A DNA stretch of 64,000 nt from positions 62,001-126,000 of the forward strand of contig JAGTXO010000003.1 in assembly GCA_019448385.1 (NCBI GenBank), written 5' to 3'. Shown here piece after piece: positions 31,101 to 41,209 of this stretch. The DNA is from Diacronema lutheri (lineage: Eukaryota > Haptophyta > Pavlovophyceae > Pavlovales > Pavlovaceae). The position numbers and the translations under genes were made by a program. Positions within the stretch are counted from its first letter, which is position 1. Each line of letters starts with the position of its first letter. Under the pieces are notes generated by a model that made no database searches, had not been told where the DNA came from, and saw only the letters and a list, made by a program, of their open reading frames with translations.

Positions 31101-31117
31101 GCGGGTGGGGCCTGCAT
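28113..31117 (-). CDS. HARS: Histidyl-tRNA synthetase, 8 exons, ~550 aa
   Basis: Charges tRNA-His. Exons: 31117-30620, 30454-30291, 30124-29905, 29786-29616, 29431-29171, 28933-28823, 28498-28370 and 28211-28113; the sum is 551 codons with all phases matching. Motif 1 region is [13 protein letters not shown]; motif 2 region is [14 protein letters not shown] followed by [19 protein letters not shown]; the histidine-binding box is [19 protein letters not shown]; motif 3 is [14 protein letters not shown]; a C-terminal anticodon-binding domain begins near VVVPFDEAM. The Lys/Ala-rich segment near the N-terminus ([18 protein letters not shown]) recalls the extension of eukaryotic enzymes. An in-frame ATG at 31312 would add 65 Arg-rich residues and may make an organelle-targeted form. 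Intron 6 appears to use a GC donor (after LEPTKK). Confidence 0.88.
28212..28369 (-). repeat. HisRS intron 7 with perfect 24-bp inverted repeats including the splice donor
   Basis: The sequence ggcggcggtgagcggcccgc at 28278 reappears as its reverse complement at about 28352-28376. On the transcribed strand, the outer copy spans the exon 7/intron border, so the GTGAGC donor lies within the repeat. This arrangement resembles introner-type DNA elements whose terminal inverted repeats supply splice sites; that interpretation is inference. Confidence 0.65.
28499..28822 (-). repeat. HisRS intron 6: poly-C tracts and a 36-bp direct repeat
   Basis: The plus strand shows two C runs of about 26 and 28 bp (28679-28704, 28710-28737). 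It also shows a direct repeat of about 36 bp, gatggccgctggcccggctg..., at about 28577 and 28624. The intron donor on the transcribed strand is GC rather than GT (aag/gcgcgc) and the acceptor is cgcag. The tracts sit near the 5' side of the intron as poly-G. Confidence 0.7.
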
Positions 31118-31399
31118 TGGCGCGAGTGCTCGGTGGTCGGCGCAGCCGCGCGCGGTGTCGGCGATGAGCGCGTCCAGGAGCGGAAGCGCGCGTGCGGTTG
31201 CCAGCGCGACACTGGCGGCGCGCGAGCGGCCGAGCGAGTGCGCGCCTCCGTGTGGGTGGGGCCGGAGACCTCGCGGCCACGTCAAATAACGCAACTTGTT
31301 ACGCAGTAACAAGAAGCTTTATCCGGCAGGGAAGGGAGTCCAAAGGCCGAGACATCGTGCTGAGGCCGACGACCCCCCTGCCGAACCCCCCTTGCTCGT

Positions 31400-34300
31400 C
31401 CACTTTACCGCGAATGGCGACCGCGCTCCTGCCCTCGCGCGATGCTGACGTCTACCTCGTCCCGGTGGACGGCGCCGCCGGCGCGGCCCTCGCCCTCGTC
31501 GCCGGCTCCGCCTCGCTTTCCGCCTTCTCCCTCGACACGTGCCTCTTGCGCTTCTCTACCCTCGACCCCATGCCTCATGCCTCGCTCCTGCACGCTCTCG
31601 GCCTCGAGCTGACGCATGACGCGCGGATGAGCGCTTTCTCGTGGATCTGCGAGCGCTACCCCGGCCCCGCACCTGCGCTGCTCGAGATGGCGGTCGCCGG
31701 GTTCTCGCTGGTTCGCGACACCACTCCATTCGCCCTCGACGCCTCTGCTGTCGCGCGGCGTGTCGTCTCCGTCGACGGCTCGCCCTTGCCGCCCGGCTCG
31801 CCGGAGGCTTTCGCCGCGCAGCTCACGGTCGGCACTCTTGCTGCCCTCGACGACCTTATCGCCGTCGTCGCCGTCCGCTCGGCTCTTTCGTCGTGCGCGA
31901 CGACCGAGTACACCGACGAGAGCGCCTTCTCTTTCTGTTTTCCCCTGGCGGACCTCGCCGGCGTCGGCGACATCCCCCGCACGCCGCGCGAAGATCACCG
32001 CCACGTTCTGCGGCCCTGGCGCGACTCGGCGCCTCGTGGAGCTCAACTCGGCAATCGCGCTCGCCCGCGCCGTCCAGAAGACCGGCCTGGCGCTCACGCT
32101 CGGCCACTCCCCCGCCGCCAGCGCCGCAGCTCCTTCCGGCGCAGCAGGCTCTCGGCCGCCGACGAGCGCGGCTACTACCGCGCTCTCTCACCCAGCACCG
32201 CCCGGTGGCCGTCCGCCGCCACCTTTCGCGCCGCCCTCCGCCGCCGGTCCGGCGGCGCGCAACGGGCCTATCTCGCTGCGCCCGCGCGCGAACGGCACAG
32301 TCAACTTCGGGCGCGCCGTGTTCGACATGGTCCCGACCGCAGACTTGCTGGGCCGCCGCGTCGACGAAATATGCTTCCCGGTGCTTCTCGCGCAGCGCGC
32401 GAGCGCGTGCCCTACGCCGCCTGCGCCGGGCCACGAGCACGCGCGCAGCTCGGCGCACGTTTTCCCGCCGGGCTTCTTGCCGACGCGTCTGTCGACGGCG
32501 CCCAAGCGCAACCGGCTGTTCGCTGCGAGTTCGCGCGACGGCCTCGCACCTCCGGCAGGCCAGGGAAACGGGCCGGCGCCCCTGTCGTAATCGCACAGGG
32601 GCGCGCCCTCCGCGCCACGCCATTCGTCAGGCTCGCTCCGGGCGTCGGGGCTGGCGCGGTCCTGGTTGTGGCGCACGGCGCCGACCACGCCGCCAGCCCA
32701 GACGGCGCCCTACCCGACTTTGCGCGCGCTTCCTCGCAACCTCGCCCTGAAATGAGCACAGGCCGCTGGCGACGCGCTCCTCGGCATGCATGCGCGCGCT
32801 ACCTGGGCGGCCACGCCCGTGCATGGGACCCTCGTGCACGCATTATTTTGCGCGACGCTCGCCCCCTTCTGCGCGGTGCGCTCTGGCGGGCGGCAATCGC
32901 GGCGCCGCCGCACGTCCGCCAGGCCCTCGACTCGGCGTCGCGCTCGCGCGCCATTTTCGCCAGCCGCGCGGGCCTCGTTCCTGCCCCGCACGACGGCGCC
33001 GCGGCCTCGAGTCCCGCCGCAACGCGCGTCGCGGCGGCCCTGCGCGCTCTGCCGACACGCAGGCCAGCGTCCGTGCCGCCCTCTCGATCGACGGGCCGCC
33101 TTCTGACCGCGAGCGCTACCGCGAATGGGCGCGTGCGATGCCGACATTTGGCGCGTCGCCCAAGCTGCCGCCCGCTGCCGTCCTTCTCGCACCGCGCCTG
33201 CCAGCTTCGTGGCGACACACCGCCTTCGCTCTGCCGGCCCACGATACGACGCGCCGCGCACGACCGCGCCCGCCCGGCTTACTCCGACCAACCCGACTCA
33301 CGCGCCGCGTACGGTCGCGGACTTCCTCTCGTCGACCGCGCTCGCGTCCATCGCGGCGTGGGTCATCCCCGGCCTCCGCGCCACTTCCGTCGCGCGCACG
33401 CTCGGCGCGGACTTTCCTGACGTGGCGCTCCTTCACGCTGTCGAGCACGGCGTCTTTTACCCGACCAGCGCCGCGCTCGACACCGTCTTGCAGCGCAACC
33501 TTCTTTCTTCGCGCTTCGGCGGCACGGCCGTTCTCGACGGCATCAACCGCATGGCCTCCGCCGCGGCGCTCTCCACGCACGCGTTTCTTCCTTTCGCGCC
33601 GTGGCAGCTTAACCCGCAAGGCGCCGTCTTCAAGTCGGCGTCGGAGACGGCCGGTGATTTTCAAAGCCACGACGCGTCAGTGACTGCGGAGCGCCGCATG
33701 CGCCCCTTTTCGCGCCGCGGCGGCTCGCGCGCCGTGCCAACCGTCAACGCGATGGTGGCCCCGCACAGCGGGCTGTGGGCCCCCGAGAGCAAGGTCACCG
33801 TCCGCAAGATGCGCGCTGACGCCGCAGTCCTCGCCGACGCTGCCGCGGTTTTCGGTGAGCCCCTCGTCGGCTCCTGCGACGACTGGCGCGACTTTTCCCA
33901 ACCACTTCGCCCTCCACCCGTCCGTCTTGCACACGTATGTGCTTCTCGTACCTGTCCGAGAGCGGCGACTTGCGCTTTGCCAGCGAGTCGGTCCTGGGCT
34001 TCGGCATGACCGTCGCCAGCAACGTCGCTCAACGTCTGGCGAACGCCGTCGCTGACGTCGTCCGCCAGCGCATGGACGCCGCAGAAGCCGTCCACATGTC
34101 CATGCTTCGCCGCACGGCTTCGCAGGCACAGCTCGCGTGGCTCGACGCTCGCGACCGCCTCTTTATGACCACCGGCCGCGCGCAGACGGTGCCTCTACGG
34201 GCGTCTACACCGACGACTCCCACGGCTTCGCCGTCGGCGCCCCGCGTCTCCGCCGTCTCCTCGACGTTTGGGCGAGCGTATGCGCCGACTTACGGCTCGT

Positions 34301-36251
34301 GCGCGCGGACGCGGCCAAGCTCCAAGTGGGCCTATCCACGGTCAGCCTTGGCATCGGCTTCTCCTTCCCGCTCGCCGCGGTGTACATTCCTCGTGCCAAG
34401 GTGCTCCGTGCCACCTGCTCGCTCTCTTTGATCGCTCGCGGCGAGCACATCACCTTCGCCGAGCTGCGCAAGCTCGCCGGCCTGCTCGAGCACTTCTCCA
34501 GCGCACTCGACCTCGCGCGCACGGGAATGTACGGCGTGTACGACGGCTTCGGCGCGTCGGTCTCGCCTGGCGCACGCGCGCCCCTCTCCGTCGATGGGGT
34601 TCGCGCCTGCACACGATGGCTCGAGCTTCTCAATGACACGGTCGTCAACTCCTTCGCTGAGTCGCCCGACAGCCTACGGCCCCTCCTCCGCGTGCCGGCA
34701 GCGACCTTCTGGGCCACGGACGCGTCCGTAAACGGGCCTCGGCGGCTACTGCCACGGATCTTTCTTCATGCACGCGCTCCCGACCAACGTTGCTCTCGCC
34801 GGCCTGCCCATGCCTGTGCTTGAGCTCGTTGCCTTCGTCGCGGGCGTGCTTTGCTTTCACTCGCTCACGCGTGACGTGCCCACGCTTGCTTTTACGGACA
34901 GCACAGTCGTCGCAGCCATTGTCTACTCCCACCGCGCACGCTCGCCGCTTCTCCGCCTCGCCCATTTGGCTCTCGTCCAGGATCCATGCTGTTTGGCCGC
35001 GGTGCCCAACTTGCGCGTCGCGTACACGACGTCGGAGGCGAACGCCTGCGCGGATGCCGCGAGCCGGCTCGACTCGCCCCGCCTCGTGGACCTCGCAGCA
35101 CAAGGCGGCGCGCACCTGCGCCTACTGCCGTTCCCTCGCGCCGCGTCCCGATTGCTCGCCGCCCTCGTGCGCTTGCACAGCGGCACGCCGCGCCGCAACC
35201 CGCAGTCGCCTCTCGCCGGCGTGCGCGTCGACGAGGCCAGCCACCCGGGGCCGGTCGACGGCGCACCGCGCGCGACCGACGGGGCGACGCTTTCGACATT
35301 TCTCGCCTTCGCCGCGGGGTCGCGCGCCCCTCCCGGCCGCCGCGCCGCCGCTGGCCCGCGCGCCAACGTTCATATCACCCTCGGCACCGCCGGGAGCCGT
35401 CCTCGCGCTGAGCTCGCCGCCGTCGCACACTCCGACGCCTGTCTCGCCGCTCGCTACGCTGACGCAGCACGCCCACTCCCTCCCTGGGGTCGCGCCGGCG
35501 CAGTCAGAGGTCGGCGTTGCCTACTTCTGGACGGGCGCCTGCGCCGCGCTCGCGGGCGCGCCCGGCGACGCGCCGCGCCTCGCCGCTGCCGCCTCGCCGG
35601 CTCCCGCCGGCGACCCGGCCAGTCGCCTCGCAGCTCTGCGCCGCGAGTCTGCGCTCCTCGCCGCGGCGGGCTCTCGCGCTCCCAGCACGGCGTCGGCCGA
35701 CGGCCGCGCGTGGCAGCGCTGGCTGTCTTTCTGCGCGTCTCACGGCTGCGATACCCTCGCTCCGACCGCGGAGGTCTTCGCGCCGTTCGCGCTCCACTCC
35801 TACAGGCGCATGGCGCCACGCTCGTCCTCCAATGCAGCGCCGCGCCCCGCCTCGGCGCTCGCACTCGTCCTCGCCGTTCGGCGCGAGCTCGCCGCCCGCG
35901 GTGTCCGCGCCCCGGAGGACGTCACAACGGCACGCGTCATCCGCGGGCTCGAAAAGGAGCTCGCGGCGCGTGCGGGCGTCCATGCACTTCAGCCCCGCCG
36001 CGCCAGCCCGACGTCTCCGCGCCTTCTCGCCGACATGCTGGCCGCTGGCGCCGGGTCAGCTTTCCGCGGACAGCTTGTCGACTGGCGAGCCCCGCCATTC
36101 GACGCTGCCGCGGCCTTCTGGGCACTGCTTTGGCGCTTTGTCGCGCGTGGGACGACTGCCTTCGCCTCGACGCGCGCGCTGTGACCGTCCGCGCCGACGC
36201 GATCGTGGTCGTCCCCGGCGCGTCCAAAAACGGACCAGACCGGAACGCGAT
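31400..36251 (+). mobile_element. DIRS-like retroelement, left part (gag-like, RT/RNase H, start of tyrosine recombinase); broken
   Basis: A plus-strand fossil of the DIRS group, a retroelement with a tyrosine recombinase instead of a DDE integrase. Parts: gag-like region about 31.41-33.1 kb; reverse transcriptase about 33.3-34.6 kb with a YTDD catalytic box; RNase H about 34.7-35.1 kb (ATFWATDASVNG, FTDSTVVAAI); N-terminal part of the recombinase about 35.5-36.25 kb. The reading frames are broken, by my estimate several times, apart from the large insertion. The element is split at 36251 by the Polinton-like virus; its recombinase C-terminal part reappears at 58637. It is the oldest layer of the nest. 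The left terminus is not certain; I see no clear terminal repeat near 31.3 kb. Confidence 0.75.
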
Positions 36252-36888
36252 GCTGCTCTCTATGCCTGTGGCCCCGGTCCGCACACCGCTCGCGGCGTCC
36301 TCCTGCTCGGAGCTTCCGAGTGTCTTCGCTTCATTCCGCGCTCTGCTCGGTCTTCGTAAGGGCTTTCTGCCTCTCCGTCGGTTTGTCGAGGTGTTACGGC
36401 CTGATCTTGGGGTCACTCGGCGGGTCGCGCGTCGAATCGCCCCCCACACGGGCTCGTAAGGGCGGAAAGTGCCTGGAACGGTCGAAGCGCCGGGGGAGGG
36501 AGGGGGGGGCACTCGGGCCGGTCGCGCGTCGAAGCGCCCCGCACCCGGGCCGGTCGCGCGTCGAAGCGCCCGCACTCGAGCGCGTAAGGGCGAAAAGTGC
36601 CTGGAACGGTCTAAGCGCGCGTGGGGGGGGGGGGGCACTCGGTCGGCCGAGGCGTCGAAGCGCGCGCACTCGGGCTCGCAAGGGCGAAAAGTGCCTGGAA
36701 CGGTCTAAGCGCCGGGCCGTCGCCCGCCCGCCGGCGCCGCCCGCCGCCCGCCGCGGTGAGCTCGAGGGGCGTTAGGACCGCCGGGCCGGCCGTGTGCTAG
36801 GACCGCCCGGCCGGTACGCACGATCGCGCACTAGGACCGCCCGGCCGGTCGCGAGCGCGTAGAGAGAGCGGCGAGAATAACCGCCGGC
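36252..36888 (+). repeat. PLV left terminal inverted repeat
   Basis: Begins gctgctctctatgcctgtgg and ends gagaataaccgccggc. It matches the reverse complement of 57995-58636. The outer ~220 bp is unique. The inner part contains three copies of a module ending aagtgcctggaacggt and three of ctaggaccgcccggccgg, plus a poly-G tract near 36624 whose length differs between the two ends. Confidence 0.92.
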
Positions 36889-36905
36889 GAGGCTCATCCG
36901 CGCGA

Positions 36906-37586
36906 ATGCGAGGTGACCGGGACACCCGCTTTCGGCGCATCAGTCGCGAGCTCGCCACCAGCCCGCGCACCCGTCGCGTCGAGTTCCCAGACACCGAGCT
37001 CGACGCGGGCGACCTGATGCGCCTATCATACCTGCCACGCGGCCCCCAGTTCTCTGCTGCGGCCGACTTCGGCTACTCGGTCGATCAGGATCTTACGACT
37101 CCTGAGACCGCCGTGCTGCTCGACCCACTGGGTAAGCCTGTGATCGTACATCGCGGGTCGGCATCTGCGAAGGATTGGCTGCTCTCCGACGTCGCGATCG
37201 GAGCGGGCAAGGCCCACCACGACCCGCGGCAGCGAGAGGCGCGCCGGCTGACCGAGCAGGTCCAGCGCAAATACGGCCGCGCGGCCGACGCGTTGGGCCA
37301 CTCGTTGGGAGGGCGCCTCGCCGAACAGAGCGGTGCGGGCGGTCGTGTCATCACGTTCAACAAAGCCGCCGGGCCGATGGACCTAGCGATCGCCCCGGCG
37401 AACGGTGCCCGGCAGCTCGATATGCGTGTGCCTGGGGATGTGGTGAGCGCGCTGTCCAACCGTACGGACCGACGGATCGAACGCCGCACGGTGGCTCCCG
37501 TTGGACGAGGTGGTATAGCGGGTGCCCACTCGTTGGCGAATCTCCCGAGCCGAAGGTCCAAAAATACCCGTACGACTCGTTCATAG
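36906..37586 (+). CDS. PLV lipase-like protein (226 aa)
   Basis: The motif GHSLGGRLAEQ (about residues 130-140) is the nucleophile elbow (GxSxG) of alpha/beta-hydrolase class-3-type lipases. Upstream sequence with LSYLPRGPQF and a DPLGKPVIVHRG strand resembles the entry of the fold. Lipase-like genes are known from several PLVs and giant viruses, where a role in entry or exit is suspected. It is the first gene inside the left TIR and starts 17 bases after it. The catalytic Asp and His are not assigned with certainty. Confidence 0.65.
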   Translation: MRGDRDTRFRRISRELATSPRTRRVEFPDTELDAGDLMRLSYLPRGPQFSAAADFGYSVDQDLTTPETAVLLDPLGKPVIVHRGSASAKDWLLSDVAIGAGKAHHDPRQREARRLTEQVQRKYGRAADALGHSLGGRLAEQSGAGGRVITFNKAAGPMDLAIAPANGARQLDMRVPGDVVSALSNRTDRRIERRTVAPVGRGGIAGAHSLANLPSRRSKNTRTTRS

Positions 37587-37605
37587 CCATATGGGCTCAC
37601 GGTGC

Positions 37606-38550
37606 TTAGTTGTCCCGGATGAAGGTCTTGACCGATGCCGCTGAGACGCCGTAGGTCTCTGCGATTTGCTTATGAGCCTGTTTGACAGGAGTAGTACGGT
37701 TGTTATAAGCGTTCATGACAGCTACGCGGGTTTCAGCGAGCTTCGCTAATGCCGACTGGCCCATTAGCGTACCGACCTTTTCATCCAGCGGAGATTTTGA
37801 GATGCCTCCGCTCCCTGATGCACCGGGCGTTAGTCCAATCCACGGCGTGCTTGGCGTGATCGGCTGAGGTGGCTGTACAGGCGTAGACGGGGTACGCGAG
37901 CGTGTGGGCGAGGCCGCAACCATGCGCATAGGTTGAATGAGTGACGAAGGTTGGAGGGGTGCTGGACCTCCGGCAGCCTGGGGTGCCAAGGGCGCTGTGG
38001 TAGATGAAGCGGCAGGCTGGAGTGGCTGGGCGAGCGCTCCGACCGGCATGGTGGCGGCCGGTGGTGGAGCAGCCATGGTGGCGGCCATCGCCTGCGACAT
38101 CGGGCGGGGTGCCTGGAAGTCGCGGGTCGGCATGATCATAGATGAGAGCGGCTCGCGCACAGCGCTGAACGGCGGTCGGCGCCCGGGCAGCGTGATCTGC
38201 CGAAGCTCCGGGGGGTATGCCGGGTCGAGCTGGATGTCCTCGATCGACGGTGCCGGTGCGAAGACCGAATCGACGGTCCTAGGGTCGCGCGGCAACCGAG
38301 GCAGATTGTCGACGTGCTCGCGCTCGTCCTCGGAATACTCCACCGGTACGTCATGCCGGCCCAGCTTCTCCGAGTACGTCGAGTGGCGGATGCCGGTGTA
38401 CCACCGTCGCCCCCTGCTCGTGAAGTGCGAGTGGTACGGGCCGACGTACGGCTCACCGCGCAGCGTAAAGTACGCCATGTCGGGGCGCGCGTCGTACTGG
38501 TTTCGGTCGCCGAGCTTCTCGCGCTCCAGAGCATCGACGAAGGTCGTCAT
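37606..38550 (-). CDS. PLV protein of unknown function, possible virion component (314 aa)
   Basis: The N-terminal third contains YVGPYHSHFTSRGRRWYTG followed by a histidine, similar to a GxYHxH...YTGxxH motif that recurs in structural proteins of PLVs and giant viruses. The middle is rich in Pro, Ala and Met. The last ~45 residues (IAETYGVSAASVKTFI) look like a small helix-turn-helix. It lies on the minus strand just downstream of the packaging ATPase, the usual morphogenesis neighbourhood. Recognition is motif-level only. Confidence 0.55.
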   Translation of the reverse strand: MTTFVDALEREKLGDRNQYDARPDMAYFTLRGEPYVGPYHSHFTSRGRRWYTGIRHSTYSEKLGRHDVPVEYSEDEREHVDNLPRLPRDPRTVDSVFAPAPSIEDIQLDPAYPPELRQITLPGRRPPFSAVREPLSSMIMPTRDFQAPRPMSQAMAATMAAPPPAATMPVGALAQPLQPAASSTTAPLAPQAAGGPAPLQPSSLIQPMRMVAASPTRSRTPSTPVQPPQPITPSTPWIGLTPGASGSGGISKSPLDEKVGTLMGQSALAKLAETRVAVMNAYNNRTTPVKQAHKQIAETYGVSAASVKTFIRDN

Positions 38551-38572
38551 CGGTGCCGTATGCGCGCGGAAA

Positions 38573-39343
38573 TTAATTGTCGTCGTGCTCGCCCCCCGGT
38601 TGGTCCGCGGGCGGCGCGTCGAACCGGATGCGCGCGAACCGGTTGTAGATGTGGCCGCTCGACATATCGAGCGTCATGAACTGGTGGGGGTCTGCGCCGG
38701 GCGGGAAGACGTGCTGGAAGACCGCTTCGAACATGCGCTTATCGATTGGTACGAGCTCGCTGCGGATGCTCTCGAGCTCACTCGTGTTGCTCGGGCGGAA
38801 CAGAAAGGCGTGCGTCAGCAACTTGCGCGTGCTTAGAGGCAACGCTCGGTATGTCTGTGCGATCAACCAGACCGACAGCCGAAGGTGGCGCCGATTGTTC
38901 GCGAATCGCTCGAGGTGCTTCCGTAGCTCGGCATCTTTCAGATTGGCCGCGAAATCGTCGATGATGAGCAGCGTGTTCTCCGGGCGGCGGGCTCGAGCGC
39001 GCTGTTCGAGGATCGGCGTGAGTGCTGCGAGCAGCGGGGCGTCGAACGTGTGGTGCACCTTGCGCGGGTCGTGGTGGGCAAACGGGCTGTTCGTCATCGA
39101 GAGAAACGACGCCTGGGGGATCACGAGGTGCACGTGCTCGAAGACGCCCCGGTACACCCGCGGGCTTGCCTGGCAGAGCAGCGCGGTCGACAGACTCGTC
39201 CTACCGCTGCGTGGCGGGCCGAGAAAGGCGACGAAGTGTGCTTGGCGGGGCAGGGGTTCGGGTATGTGCTCGCCCAGACTGTTGTCCACACTGAACTTGG
39301 GGATCGTTAGGTCGATCGTGTGGCCGTCGTCGGTCACGTGCAT
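38573..39343 (-). CDS. PLV genome-packaging ATPase, A32/FtsK-HerA type (256 aa)
   Basis: Walker A is AFLGPPRSGRTSLST (about residues 35-50) and Walker B is NTLLIIDDFAANL (about 133-145). This spacing and length fit the A32-like ATPases of Polintons, virophages and PLVs that pump DNA into the capsid. The start MHVTDDGHTIDLTIPKF is preferred over an upstream ATG at 39397, which would overlap the next gene by more. An AT-rich tttaaa patch lies about 20 bases upstream of this start. Confidence 0.8.
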   Translation of the reverse strand: MHVTDDGHTIDLTIPKFSVDNSLGEHIPEPLPRQAHFVAFLGPPRSGRTSLSTALLCQASPRVYRGVFEHVHLVIPQASFLSMTNSPFAHHDPRKVHHTFDAPLLAALTPILEQRARARRPENTLLIIDDFAANLKDAELRKHLERFANNRRHLRLSVWLIAQTYRALPLSTRKLLTHAFLFRPSNTSELESIRSELVPIDKRMFEAVFQHVFPPGADPHQFMTLDMSSGHIYNRFARIRFDAPPADQPGGEHDDN

Positions 39344-39371
39344 CGATTGAGGGGATGCCCCGATTTTAAAT

Positions 39372-39845
39372 TCACACGAACCGAATGTTGGGCACATGGC
39401 GGACGACCGGTGGCGGCATGTAGTACCGCTGGGGTGCTAGCGGAACCGAGGTCGGGGGCGGGGGCGCGGGCGCGGGCGCGGGCGCGTAGTAGGTCTGGGG
39501 TGCCGGCGGCGTGGGCGCGGGAGCCGAGGCGTACACACCGGCGACCTCGCCCGCCACGCGCCTCGGCAGCATGACCCACACGAAATCTTCGCCGGCCAGC
39601 CGTTCTGCGCTCTGGACGGGCGGTTCAGGGAGCGCGATAGGGCGCGTGGCCGCCCGCCCGGCTTCGATGAGCGCGCGTCGCTTGTCGTTGCCCGACTGCA
39701 AGTTCCTCAGTAGCCTGGCCCGGCGCGCTTCGGCCTTCGCCTTTACCGCCGAGTCGACGATCGGTGGCGATGGGTCGCTAGGAGCGGTGAACTCGGGTTG
39801 CTCGGTTGGTTCGGTGATGGGGTCGGGGTCGGGGCCGGGGTCCAT
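39372..39845 (-). CDS. PLV small Pro/Ala-rich protein (157 aa)
   Basis: Opens at the ATG at 39845 with an acidic, Pro-rich N-terminus (MDPGPDPDPITEPTEQP). A basic stretch follows (AKAEARRARLLRNLQ), then a PAPAPAPP-rich C-terminal tail rich in Tyr. No family was recognised; low-complexity virion or scaffold-like proteins are common beside the ATPase in PLVs. A longer minus-strand frame that reaches 40769 is only the antisense of the penton-like gene. Confidence 0.5.
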   Translation of the reverse strand: MDPGPDPDPITEPTEQPEFTAPSDPSPPIVDSAVKAKAEARRARLLRNLQSGNDKRRALIEAGRAATRPIALPEPPVQSAERLAGEDFVWVMLPRRVAGEVAGVYASAPAPTPPAPQTYYAPAPAPAPPPPTSVPLAPQRYYMPPPVVRHVPNIRFV

Positions 39846-39893
39846 CGCGTTATGCGCCTCCCGCGCGATTTTTATTTTCGGTCGCAACGGGCC

Positions 39894-40679
39894 ATGGCAC
39901 CATCCGGCCGCACCCGCCTGTTCCTCACTTCGGCCCAAGCCGACGTTCTGCCACTCGGCCCCGAGCGCAACGACCGTTGCATCTTCGACGTCAGCCCCAT
40001 TCACGCCAACAGCAGGCAGCGCATCGTGTGCCGTCTCGAGAGCGCGTCCATCCCGATCACCCGCCCTTCGATCCACCGCGGCAACCGCGTGCTGAGCCTG
40101 CGCTTCGGCGCGACGCCCATTTCGTACGAGCTCGACTCGCCTCGGGTGATCGGTACGTCGGCGGAGCTCGCGGCCTACCTCAGCGAGTACTTTGCCGGCC
40201 GCGGCTTGGAATGGAGCTTCTCGAGCGATGTGTCGCGGCTCTCGGTGACCAACACGACCGCGTCGATCGTCACTCTGCTCGGCGCGGCAGACGGCTGCAC
40301 GAGCGCAGGGCTCATAGGTCTCGGCCGGCAGGGCGTCGTCGTGCCGATCGGAGCCACGGTCCAGCTGCCTGCGGTGCCCGACGTGATGGGTGGCGCGCGT
40401 ATGGTGCTCGTCGTGGCGGAAGGCCTCGAGTTGGGCTCGTCGGACTCGGGCTCGCTGCTTCGCCCGCGCTCGCACACGTCGAACATCCTGGCCGCGGTGC
40501 CCATCGGCGTTCCGTACGGCGGGCTCCAGCAGTACACCGCGACGACGGGCCTGTCGTTCCCCACGGGGCGTGCGACCATTAGCTCGATCGATCTGCAGCT
40601 GCTCGACCAGGATGGCGTCGAGTACAACACGAACGGCAGCGAGTGGAGCGCGGTCGTCCATTTCGAGGTCATCGGCTAG
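39894..40679 (+). CDS. PLV penton-like minor capsid protein (261 aa)
   Basis: The C-terminal segment SSIDLQLLDQDGVEYNTNGS followed by EWSAVVHFEV matches the closing strands (LTDxxGxxLxxNGxxW) typical of penton and minor capsid proteins of PLVs and virophages. Size and position just upstream of the major capsid gene agree. The start MAPSGRTRLFLTS is chosen because upstream sequence in this frame is low complexity. A T-rich patch (ttttattttc) lies about 15-25 bases before it. Confidence 0.6.
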   Translation: MAPSGRTRLFLTSAQADVLPLGPERNDRCIFDVSPIHANSRQRIVCRLESASIPITRPSIHRGNRVLSLRFGATPISYELDSPRVIGTSAELAAYLSEYFAGRGLEWSFSSDVSRLSVTNTTASIVTLLGAADGCTSAGLIGLGRQGVVVPIGATVQLPAVPDVMGGARMVLVVAEGLELGSSDSGSLLRPRSHTSNILAAVPIGVPYGGLQQYTATTGLSFPTGRATISSIDLQLLDQDGVEYNTNGSEWSAVVHFEVIG

Positions 40680-40744
40680 CCGCGTCCCCACGCGCCGCTC
40701 TATTTTCCGCGAGGAATGACCACCCACAGAACCCCAGAATCGCC

Positions 40745-41080
40745 ATGCTCTTCGGTCGATTCGGCGCACGCGTCCGGCAGTGGGGGCGCACAGCTCTTCC
40801 CAAAGCCCAGCTTTTCGGCCGCCAGCTCGCCCAAGGCCTGCACACCGGCGCGCGCATCGCGCGGCAGATCACCGATTTCGGCGACCGCGCCATCCAGTAC
40901 GCGACGGACCACCACCTGGGCGGCGATGCGATTCGACCGGTGCTCGACTCGGGCCGCGCGATCCTGGGCTCGGCGCGGCTCGGCGCGCGCATCGCGGATG
41001 AAGTGGGCTCCGGCCTCGATGGGCTCGTGACCGGCTTCGAGCGCCGACCGGCAGGCCCGGGACCCGGTCCGCGGCGGTAG
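40745..41080 (+). CDS. PLV small basic protein between penton and major capsid genes (111 aa)
   Basis: Residues are Arg/Gly/Ala-rich with amphipathic stretches (FGARVRQWGRTALP, IARQITDFGDRAIQY) and a Pro/Gly tail. Many PLVs carry a short basic, possibly membrane-active or core, protein at this place. I do not recognise a named family. It is followed by a degenerate tandem run of cgtcgcgcg units (41082-41130). Confidence 0.55.
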   Translation: MLFGRFGARVRQWGRTALPKAQLFGRQLAQGLHTGARIARQITDFGDRAIQYATDHHLGGDAIRPVLDSGRAILGSARLGARIADEVGSGLDGLVTGFERRPAGPGPGPRR

Positions 41081-41209
41081 CGTCCCGCGCGTCGCGCGCG
41101 TCGCGCGCGTCCCGCGCGTCGCGCGCGTCCCACGCGCGGCAGCCGGCCGCCAATAAAAATGGGTGATCCATGCCACCCCCCCCCCCCCCCCCCCCCCCCG
41201 CGTCGAATC

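Noticed and set aside
39846-40769. Upstream extension of the Pro-rich PLV gene on the minus strand
   Set aside because: It is antisense to the penton-like gene; the real start is the ATG at 39845.
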